From assembly GCA_031254175.1 (NCBI GenBank), contig JAIRUY010000080.1:1-5579 (forward strand): a DNA stretch of 5,579 nucleotides, given 5' to 3'. The notes under the pieces are model-generated. The model did no database searches. It was not told the origin of the DNA and saw nothing but the letters and a program-made list of their open reading frames with translations. Below, piece by piece: positions 1 to 5,579 of the stretch. The position numbers and the translations under genes were made by a program. Source of the stretch: Treponema sp. (lineage in GTDB: Bacteria > Spirochaetota > Spirochaetia > Treponematales > Breznakiellaceae). The first letter of the stretch is position 1. Every line of letters starts with the position of its first letter.

Positions 1-30
1 AGTATACAGCAAAAAAATTTAAAAAGTCAA
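1..30 (-). promoter_or_regulatory. Leftward sigma-70-type promoter for a gene outside the window
   Basis: On the minus strand there is a -35 box TTGACT (bases 30-25, 5 of 6 consensus matches), an 18-base spacer (24-7) and a -10 box TATACT (bases 6-1, 5 of 6). The spacer is very AT-rich, with runs of A and T. The start of transcription would fall just left of the window, so the driven gene is not visible. The arrangement implies that a gene divergent from glyA lies to the left. The call is based on motif match alone; AT-rich intergenic DNA yields chance matches. Confidence 0.5.
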
Positions 31-32
31 TG

Positions 33-87
33 GACTTGTGAAACAACCCGCAAGCTAACGCTTGTGTTAGCAGTTGTCTCACAAGTC
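33..87. repeat. Imperfect 55-base palindrome upstream of glyA
   Basis: The outer arms at 33-47 and 73-87 pair over 15 positions with a single mismatch (base 42 against 78). Inside them, GCTAAC (54-59) pairs with GTTAGC (66-71) around a six-base loop, giving a two-part hairpin. An alternative inner stem, GCAAGC (50-55) with GCTTGT (60-65), is also possible. No T-run follows on the plus strand, so it is not a standard terminator in that direction. It sits between the leftward promoter (1-30) and the glyA promoter candidate (88-116). It could be a regulator binding region, a structured leader if transcription starts further upstream, or a copy of a dispersed palindromic repeat. The pairing is seen directly; the role is unknown. 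Confidence 0.75.
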
Positions 88-116
88 TTGAATATCCCGC
101 TTCTTTCGGCTATCTT
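88..116 (+). promoter_or_regulatory. Weak candidate promoter for glyA
   Basis: TTGAAT (88-93) and TATCTT (111-116), each with 4 of 6 consensus matches, are separated by 17 bases. Transcription would start near base 123, which is the first base of the glyA start codon, so the message would be leaderless or nearly so. This fits the absence of a Shine-Dalgarno sequence before glyA, but the boxes are weak and a promoter upstream of the window or within the first 30 bases cannot be excluded. Confidence 0.3.
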
Positions 117-122
117 TTAGCA

Positions 123-1634
123 ATGAACACAAACCCGGTTGCGGCTTATCTTGCCGGCACATCATCAGATAAAATTGACACAAACCTGCTTGCATATCTT
201 TGCGGTTTATCAGAAATTTCCAAAATTATCCCGGAAATCGCATCTTCAATAGTGAAGGAACTGGAAAACCAAAGAACAAAACTAAAACTTATTGCGAGTG
301 AAAATTACTGTTCTATGGCAGTACAGCTCGCTATGGGAAATCTTTTAACCGACAAATACGCTGAAGGAATAGCGAATCACCGTTTTTACGGAGGCTGCGA
401 GAATGTAGACGCCATTGAGACGCTGGCAGCGGAAGAAGCGTGCAGGCTTTTCGGCGCGCAGTATGCCAATGTTCAGCCGCATTGCGGAGCGGACGCAAAT
501 TTATTGGCATATTGGGCTGTTTTGTGCAAAAGGATTGAAGATCCGGCGCTGGAAAAATGGGGCATAACCAATCTCTATAATTTAAATGATGTACAATGGA
601 AGGAATTAAAGGCTTCTCTCGGTAACCAGCGCCTTTTGGCCATGGACTATTATTCGGGCGGGCATCTGACGCACGGCTACCGGCACAATATTTCCAGCCG
701 GATGTTTGATGTTTTCAGTTATTCGGTTAGTGAAGAAAACGGCCTGCTTGATTATGACCAGATTGAAAAACAGGCAATGGAAGTTCGTCCGCTAATTCTT
801 CTGGCAGGTTATTCCGCATATCCGCGAAAAATTAACTTTAAACGCATGAGGGAGATTGCCGACAGGGTTAATGCGGTATTTATGGTAGACATGGCGCATT
901 TTGCAGGGCTTGTCGCAGGCAAAGTTTTCACAGGTGAGTTCGATCCTGTTCCATGGGCGCATATTTTAACCAGCACTACTCACAAGACACTGCGCGGGCC
1001 GCGGGCCGGACTTGTCCTTTCTACCGGCGAATTTGCCGGCGCTCTTGACAAAGGATGCCCTCTGACAATGGGCGGTCCGCTTCCCCATGTAATAGCAGCC
1101 AAAGCAATTGCTTTCCGCGAAGCTTCAAGCCCCGAATTCAGGCAATATTCACAGCAGATTGTCGATAACTGCAAAACTCTGGCCGCTTCCTGCATTAAAA
1201 ACGGCCTTGATGTACTGACAGGCGGGACGGACAACCATCTGTTATTGATCAATGTAAACAAAACCGGCTTAACGGGCAGACAGGCGGAAAGCGCCCTGCA
1301 TGAATGTAACGTAACAGCAAACCGGAACAGCCTTCCGCGCGATCCGAACGGCCCGTGGTACACATCCGGATTAAGGATTGGCACTGCCGCCGTAACTACC
1401 CTCGGCATGGGAGAAACTGAAATGACGGAAATCAGTGCGTTAATGGCGGATGTGCTGAAACACACAACACAGGCGCCGGACAAAAAAGATCCGGCAAAGA
1501 ACAGCAAGGCAAAATACAACATCGACACAAATACAAAGGCAAAAATTCATGAACGGGTAAAAAGCCTGATGGACAGATTCCCCGTATATCCTGAGCTTGA
1601 TCTGCAGTTGTTAAAGAAAACTTTTGTAAGTTGA
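123..1634 (+). CDS. glyA: Serine hydroxymethyltransferase (glycine hydroxymethyltransferase)
   Basis: This cytoplasmic PLP enzyme converts serine and tetrahydrofolate to glycine and 5,10-methylene-tetrahydrofolate, feeding one-carbon units to purine, thymidylate and methionine synthesis. The family signature is clear: LIASEN with Glu60, KYAEG with Tyr79, FYGGCE with Tyr89, the PLP-stacking segment GGHLTHG (179-185), VDMAHFAG with Asp256 and His259, TSTTHKT with the Schiff-base Lys288, and SGLRIG with Arg418 for the substrate carboxylate. At 503 residues it is longer than the roughly 420 of the E. coli enzyme. The extra length lies mainly in an N-terminal extension (about 1-30), a segment near 134-170 and a Lys-rich stretch near 448-475. 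Long forms with an insert occur in chlamydiae and spirochaetes. ATG123 is the only in-frame start candidate after the stop at 39-41, and no Shine-Dalgarno sequence precedes it. The gene ends 17 bases from the convergent HD-domain gene, with no terminator hairpin visible between them. Confidence 0.97.
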   Translation: MNTNPVAAYLAGTSSDKIDTNLLAYLCGLSEISKIIPEIASSIVKELENQRTKLKLIASENYCSMAVQLAMGNLLTDKYAEGIANHRFYGGCENVDAIETLAAEEACRLFGAQYANVQPHCGADANLLAYWAVLCKRIEDPALEKWGITNLYNLNDVQWKELKASLGNQRLLAMDYYSGGHLTHGYRHNISSRMFDVFSYSVSEENGLLDYDQIEKQAMEVRPLILLAGYSAYPRKINFKRMREIADRVNAVFMVDMAHFAGLVAGKVFTGEFDPVPWAHILTSTTHKTLRGPRAGLVLSTGEFAGALDKGCPLTMGGPLPHVIAAKAIAFREASSPEFRQYSQQIVDNCKTLAASCIKNGLDVLTGGTDNHLLLINVNKTGLTGRQAESALHECNVTANRNSLPRDPNGPWYTSGLRIGTAAVTTLGMGETEMTEISALMADVLKHTTQAPDKKDPAKNSKAKYNIDTNTKAKIHERVKSLMDRFPVYPELDLQLLKKTFVS

Positions 1635-1651
1635 GGCAGTTGCAAGAATAA

Positions 1652-3100
1652 TTAACCGTCTCTCCTTTGTTTTTCAGCTATATAATCGGCATAGATATCA
1701 AAAATTATAGGATCTATCTTCAGATGCTTTTCAATAAATTCCTCGCGCATCATTGCCAAAGCTTCTTCCGGAGACATTGGCTTGCGGTAGAGGCGATTAG
1801 GATCGGTAACACTGTCGTATACATCTACTATTTCCAGAACCTTCGCAGGGAAATAGGCATGAGCTTTATAATCCAGCATGGGTTCAAGCTCATATGTTAT
1901 GCAATAATCCTGTCTAACGTCAGGATTTTGTTTTTTATACTGCTGCAGATACGCGCGAAAATAACCATACCCGGCTGGATCTCCGTAATATTCGTGATGA
2001 TAACCTGTAATCAGACTTGCTTCCCTGGGGTAATTTGTCTTGGTCATTATTGATTTAAAGCCCATTTTTACATGTTCAATTACAGTATTACGATCATAAG
2101 CGGCTTCTCCTTCGTGATATTCAATAGCTGATGCCTTTCCAATATCATGAATTAAAAAACCAACCGCCCATTTAAAAAAATCATCATGCTGGATAGCCCT
2201 CATTCCTCCCAAAAAAACATGCTCCAATACAACATGATCCGGATCCAAATGAGGAAGCAGGGTATGATAAAATGAGCGGTATTTGGAAGCAAAAGAGATT
2301 CGAAGCTTTTGAATGGCGCTGGATGCGGAAACAAGATTATTATAATATGCAAGAAACCCAATTCCATTAAGATATACTCTGGTCATATGCTGAACAATTG
2401 TGCCATTGGATTTTTTCACAAGGGTATTTAACAATTCATTGTTAAAAAGATTTTCTGAAACAAGCTGCGCGGATGTTTTTACCATTTCATGTGTGGAATG
2501 TACAATGTCTTGGGTTATTTTTTTTGCTTCATCATTCGCGAAGTGCATTGCTTCTTCCAGTATGGCATGATTAATCAGCGCAGCATCTTTGGTGGTTTCT
2601 ACAAGCGCTTTGATGACTGTTTCTTCATCCTTTGTTTTCTGGATAAGAAGCTCATTCAGCAGCTTTTTATTTTCGTCTAAACGATCAATCTTTTCTTCGG
2701 TAGACATATCCGCAAAAGCCTGGTATTCGCTTCCGTAACCGATTTCCACTTCCAGCTCTTCCAGATCTTCTTCCGCATCTAACGCTTTTTCACAGGCCTT
2801 TGCGGACTTCTGTATTTGAAAATCAACAGCGCCGGTTTTTGCGGCGGCTTTTTCCCTGAGTTTCGTCAAATCCTCTTCGCGAAGATAATACTCCCAGCCG
2901 CCGCCTTGATGCCAAAAATCCTCATTGTTGTCATATAATACCTTAAAGGGCATCAGCCGTTCTTTATTGACACTTTTTCTAATGCACAAAACCGGAATTT
3001 CTTCTTTATTAATAATATCAATATAGGTTTCATTAATTCCCTTTCCTTCCGGCATTGATATTATTTTTGAAAGCAGAACTATTGTGCCGTTTTCTGACAT
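1652..3100 (-). CDS. HD-GYP-like protein, probable cyclic-di-GMP phosphodiesterase or degenerate relative
   Basis: This is a 482-residue cytoplasmic protein with no signal peptide or membrane helix. The start is set at ATG 3100 because GGAGG lies five bases upstream. The frame is open to a TTG at 3148, but that TTG is part of the predicted -35 box. Residues 1-90 are an unrecognised N-terminal domain, and 95-160 are charged, acidic and probably coiled coil. The C-terminal half carries the metal-binding pattern of HD-GYP domains: HMTRV with His238 (possible first ligand), HDIGK (318-322), HVKMG (343-347, in place of HPxxG), HHE (368-370), DVYD (426-429) and RLYRK (436-440). HD-GYP enzymes hydrolyse cyclic di-GMP, often to GMP. 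Departures are GYG (377-379) in place of GYP, one extra residue after HHE, and an unusually long stretch of about 80 residues between His238 and HD. A plain HD phosphohydrolase is the alternative. It is transcribed divergently from the sensor kinase, from an overlapping promoter. Confidence 0.85.
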   Translation of the reverse strand: MSENGTIVLLSKIISMPEGKGINETYIDIINKEEIPVLCIRKSVNKERLMPFKVLYDNNEDFWHQGGGWEYYLREEDLTKLREKAAAKTGAVDFQIQKSAKACEKALDAEEDLEELEVEIGYGSEYQAFADMSTEEKIDRLDENKKLLNELLIQKTKDEETVIKALVETTKDAALINHAILEEAMHFANDEAKKITQDIVHSTHEMVKTSAQLVSENLFNNELLNTLVKKSNGTIVQHMTRVYLNGIGFLAYYNNLVSASSAIQKLRISFASKYRSFYHTLLPHLDPDHVVLEHVFLGGMRAIQHDDFFKWAVGFLIHDIGKASAIEYHEGEAAYDRNTVIEHVKMGFKSIMTKTNYPREASLITGYHHEYYGDPAGYGYFRAYLQQYKKQNPDVRQDYCITYELEPMLDYKAHAYFPAKVLEIVDVYDSVTDPNRLYRKPMSPEEALAMMREEFIEKHLKIDPIIFDIYADYIAEKQRRDG

Positions 3101-3105
3101 TTTTT

Positions 3106-3110
3106 CCTCC
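3106..3110 (-). promoter_or_regulatory. Shine-Dalgarno sequence that fixes the HD-GYP-like gene start
   Basis: The minus strand reads GGAGG, then five A residues, then ATG at 3100-3098. This is a near-ideal ribosome binding site and places the start 16 codons inside the longest open frame. It is the only strong Shine-Dalgarno sequence among the three gene starts in the window. Confidence 0.85.
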
Positions 3111-3120
3111 GGACAGCTTA

Positions 3121-3148
3121 ATTGTACTACTTTTTCCGGTATTGGCAA
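3121..3148 (-). promoter_or_regulatory. Promoter of the HD-GYP-like gene
   Basis: On the minus strand, TTGCCA (3148-3143, 5 of 6 matches) and TACAAT (3126-3121, 5 of 6) are spaced by 16 bases. Transcription would start near 3114, leaving a leader of about 14 bases that just contains the Shine-Dalgarno sequence. The -35 box shares five bases with the -35 box of the divergent kinase promoter. Confidence 0.6.
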
Positions 3149-3170
3149 GGTAATTATTTTGTTTTATACT
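3142..3170 (+). promoter_or_regulatory. Promoter of the sensor kinase gene
   Basis: TTGGCA (3142-3147, 5 of 6 matches) and TATACT (3165-3170, 5 of 6) are spaced by the optimal 17 bases. Transcription would start near 3177, giving a leader of about 10 bases before ATG 3187. No convincing Shine-Dalgarno sequence fits in it; AAGAG at 3180-3184 lies only two bases from the start codon, which is too close. The -35 box overlaps that of the divergent HD-GYP-like gene. Confidence 0.6.
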
Positions 3171-3186
3171 TCTTCGAATAAGAGCA

Positions 3187-5579
3187 ATGAAAAAGCACTT
3201 CAATATATATATTACAATATTGGCTATTCTTTTTTTCTGTCTCATAATAACCGGCTGTAAAAAAGAAAATAATACTATCGTCAGACATCCTGAATTTACA
3301 TCATACTTGCAAATACCCGGAGTAACCCAGGAAGAAATTGAAGCTATAGAAAAAATTAAGCAGCAGCGCAGCGGTTTTGTTTATGCCATGAACTACTCCA
3401 CAGAAACTTTTATCGACGAAAACAATAATACAGGCGGTTATTCTGCCCTTTTCTGCAACTGGTTATCCAATATTTTTGAAATTCCTTTTAAACCGGAAAT
3501 TGCAGAGTGGGAAGATCTCGTTGCCGGCCTTGCAGATAAAAAAATAGATTTTTCCGGCGAACTGACCGCGACAGACGAAAGAAGGAAAATCTACTTTATG
3601 ACAGAAGCGATAGCCGAGCGCCCCGTAAAGATCATGCGGCTTATAGACAGCGCCCCATTGCCTCTTTTAGAAAAAGGACGTCCTTTGGTCTATGCGTTTC
3701 TTGACGGAACCACAACATATGACATGATCTCACCGTATTTTACGGAAGACCATAGTTTTGAATGTATTTTTCTGGGTGATTATGACAGTGTGTATAAAAT
3801 GTTAAAAAACGGAACCGTAGATGCCTTTTTTGATGACGGTCCCGCCGAAGCTGCTTTTGATATTTACGGCGATGTACATGCCGAAGATTTTTACCCGCTT
3901 CTTTTCGGCCCTGTATCCCTTACAACGCAAAACCCGGAACTTGCCCCTTTTATCTCGGTTGTTGATAAAGCAATCGAAGCGGGCGCCATGTACCACCTGA
4001 CAAAAATGTACAATGAGGGCTACCGGGACTATCAAAGATTTCGTCTGTTTTCGCAGCTAACACCAGAAGAAAAAAGATATATAATCACGCACAGCAACCC
4101 GGACAATCCGGTAAAAATTGCAGTCGAATATGATAATTATCCCATATCGTTTTATAACAATCACGAAAAGAAATGGCAGGGAATTGCCTTTGATGTGTTA
4201 CGCGAAATAGAAATGTACACGGGTCTTCGCTTTGAACTGGCGCACGAAGAACCGGTAGAATGGACAGAACTCATGAATATGCTGGAAGACGGCAGGGTTT
4301 CCATGCTTTCGGAACTGCAAAAAGTCCAGAGCAGGCTTGAGCGTTTCCTCTGGGCCGACAAGCCCTACCATAATGATTTTTATGCCTTGATTTCAGCGGT
4401 TGAATATCCCAATTTAAATATTAATGAAGTACTGTATTCCAGGGTTGGAGTAATAATTGATTCGAGCTATGCCGAAATATTCCACCAATGGTACCCTCGT
4501 CACACAAACACAGTTGAGTATATAAGCAATGTTGATGCTCTCATCGGACTTGCAAAAGGTGAAGTTGATTTGGTTATGGCTTCTAAAAACCAACTGCTGA
4601 GTATAGTTAATTATATGGAACTTCCCGGCTTCAAGATAAATATCATATTTAACCATCCTTCCGATTCATATTTTGGGTTTAACCTTAACGAAGAAGTTCT
4701 GCGCTCAGTTATTTCCAAAGCTCAAAGGCATGTAAACATAGAAGAAATATTTAACCATTGGAACCACAATGCGTTTGACTATCGCAATAAAATGGTTCAG
4801 GCGCAGCGGCCATGGTTGATCGGCGCATCTGTGCTTCTTTTCTGCGTATTGTTCCTTGTTATTACAATTCTTTGGCGTAATCTTCTTGAAGGCAGACGGC
4901 TGGAAGAACTGGTAGGGAAACGCACAAAAGAGCTTGAGATTGCTTCCAATGCAAAAAGCGAGTTTCTGGCAAACATGAGTCATGAAATACGCACCCCGAT
5001 TAACGCCGTTACCGGCATGACGACAATTGCAAGAACATCAAATGACCTTGGCCGCATCCATGATTGTCTGGACAAAATCGGCGCGGCATCACATCAACTG
5101 CTGGGACTAATAAACGATATTCTAGACATGAACAAGATTGAAGCAAGAAAATTTGATCTTGCGCATGAGCCTTTTGACCTTTACGACATGGTAGATAACA
5201 TCAAAAATATCATCGGCATAAAAACCCGGGAAAAAAGACAAAATTTTATTGTTGACTTGGCTCCCGATTTGCCAAAAGCTGTCATTGGCGATGAAATGCG
5301 GCTTTCCCAGATTTTAATCAATCTGTTGTCAAACGCGGTAAAGTTCACGCCGGAAGAAGGCGATATACACATGACACTGAAAAAAATTAAAGCCTCAGGT
5401 GAAAAAGAAGAAATTGAAGTATCTGTAAAAGATTCCGGCATCGGAATAACAAAAGAACAAATGAGCCGGCTTTTTAATGCGTTTGTGCAGGCGGATTCCA
5501 GTACGGCAAAACGTTTCGGCGGCACCGGTCTTGGACTTGCTATCAGCAAAAGCATAACGGAAATGATGGGCGGCAATAT
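3187..5579 (+). CDS. Tandem-PBP (BvgS/EvgS-type) sensor histidine kinase, 3' end outside the window
   Basis: The frame is open for 797 codons and runs off the right edge. It begins with a lipoprotein-type signal: Lys2-Lys3, a hydrophobic stretch (7-22), and the lipobox ITGC with Cys24. Two type-3 solute-binding (PBPb) domains follow, at about 45-285 and 308-530. The first shows Gly-Gly-Tyr (83-85) and a Thr-x-x-Glu-Arg element (127-133). In the second, Arg383 sits 11 residues before Tyr394, as the ligand-binding Arg does in amino-acid binding proteins. One transmembrane helix (543-563) leads through a short coiled coil to the DHp domain, with phospho-acceptor His599 in MSHEIRTP. The ATPase domain has Asn712/Asn716 (N box), DSGIG (749-753) and GGTGLGLA (778-785). 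No HAMP or PAS domain lies between the helix and the DHp. Relatives usually continue into receiver and Hpt domains, which would lie beyond the edge. The ligand is probably an amino acid or other small solute (inference). ATG 3187 is the only plausible start: no ATG, GTG or TTG lies between it and the upstream stop at 3151-3153. Confidence 0.93.
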   Translation, partial: MKKHFNIYITILAILFFCLIITGCKKENNTIVRHPEFTSYLQIPGVTQEEIEAIEKIKQQRSGFVYAMNYSTETFIDENNNTGGYSALFCNWLSNIFEIPFKPEIAEWEDLVAGLADKKIDFSGELTATDERRKIYFMTEAIAERPVKIMRLIDSAPLPLLEKGRPLVYAFLDGTTTYDMISPYFTEDHSFECIFLGDYDSVYKMLKNGTVDAFFDDGPAEAAFDIYGDVHAEDFYPLLFGPVSLTTQNPELAPFISVVDKAIEAGAMYHLTKMYNEGYRDYQRFRLFSQLTPEEKRYIITHSNPDNPVKIAVEYDNYPISFYNNHEKKWQGIAFDVLREIEMYTGLRFELAHEEPVEWTELMNMLEDGRVSMLSELQKVQSRLERFLWADKPYHNDFYALISAVEYPNLNINEVLYSRVGVIIDSSYAEIFHQWYPRHTNTVEYISNVDALIGLAKGEVDLVMASKNQLLSIVNYMELPGFKINIIFNHPSDSYFGFNLNEEVLRSVISKAQRHVNIEEIFNHWNHNAFDYRNKMVQAQRPWLIGASVLLFCVLFLVITILWRNLLEGRRLEELVGKRTKELEIASNAKSEFLANMSHEIRTPINAVTGMTTIARTSNDLGRIHDCLDKIGAASHQLLGLINDILDMNKIEARKFDLAHEPFDLYDMVDNIKNIIGIKTREKRQNFIVDLAPDLPKAVIGDEMRLSQILINLLSNAVKFTPEEGDIHMTLKKIKASGEKEEIEVSVKDSGIGITKEQMSRLFNAFVQADSSTAKRFGGTGLGLAISKSITEMMGGN

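Noticed and set aside
33..87. CRP-type site, from TTGTGA and TCACAA half-sites in the palindrome arms
   Set aside because: The half-sites are separated by almost 40 bases rather than the six expected for one dimer, so they do not form a CRP/FNR operator.
1..122. Glycine riboswitch upstream of glyA
   Set aside because: The region is too short and lacks the conserved glycine-aptamer core; only a palindrome is seen.
980..1528. Minus-strand open frame of 182 codons inside glyA
   Set aside because: It lies wholly antisense to a well-conserved glyA reading frame, shows no recognisable domain, and has low-complexity Ser/Ala/Pro/Val composition typical of a shadow frame.
1667..2053. Plus-strand open frame of 128 codons with hydrophobic stretches
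   Set aside because: It is antisense to the conserved HD-GYP catalytic region. The Ile/Phe-rich composition follows from reading AT-rich coding DNA on the opposite strand.
3101..3148. 16-codon N-terminal extension of the HD-GYP-like protein from TTG 3148
   Set aside because: The TTG coincides with the predicted -35 box and has no Shine-Dalgarno sequence, whereas ATG 3100 has GGAGG at ideal spacing.
3033..3245. Minus-strand 70-codon frame spanning the divergent intergenic region
   Set aside because: It overlaps the start of the HD-GYP-like gene in another frame and the kinase signal sequence in antisense, has no Shine-Dalgarno support, and would cover both promoters.
3802..5576. Several minus-strand frames of 66 to 131 codons
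   Set aside because: All are antisense to the continuous kinase frame, which carries conserved PBPb, DHp and ATPase motifs throughout.

Overview
The window looks like a piece of a spirochaete chromosome, most likely Treponema or a close relative. I infer this from three things: a long (503 aa) serine hydroxymethyltransferase with an extra internal segment, an HD-GYP-type protein with spirochaete-like lineage features, and a tandem-PBP sensor histidine kinase with a lipoprotein-type leader. No rRNA or other marker gene is present, so the assignment rests on family impressions only.

Layout. Bases 1-122 are intergenic. They hold a leftward promoter for a gene outside the window, a 55-base imperfect palindrome (33-87), and a weak rightward promoter candidate for the next gene. 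Bases 123-1634 (+) encode serine hydroxymethyltransferase (glyA), complete with all key PLP and substrate residues. Its stop lies only 17 bases from the stop of a convergent gene at 1652-3100 (-), which encodes a 482-residue HD-GYP-like protein, probably a cyclic-di-GMP phosphodiesterase or a degenerate relative. Bases 3101-3186 form a compact divergent intergenic region in which two good sigma-70-type promoters face away from each other and share the same -35 bases. From 3187 (+) to the right edge runs one open frame of 797 codons with no stop. It encodes a sensor histidine kinase with a lipobox signal sequence, two periplasmic solute-binding domains, one transmembrane helix, and DHp plus ATPase domains. 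It is cut by the window end.

How they fit together. glyA is a housekeeping one-carbon gene and seems unrelated to the other two. The HD-GYP-like gene and the sensor kinase share a promoter region, so they are probably co-regulated. They may form a signalling pair in which a periplasmic ligand sensed by the kinase is linked to cyclic-di-GMP turnover; that link is inference. No mobile element, CRISPR array, tRNA or rRNA was seen. I do not see a clearly new system. The least ordinary parts are the divergent promoter with overlapping -35 boxes, the altered HD-GYP protein, and the possibly doubly anchored kinase.
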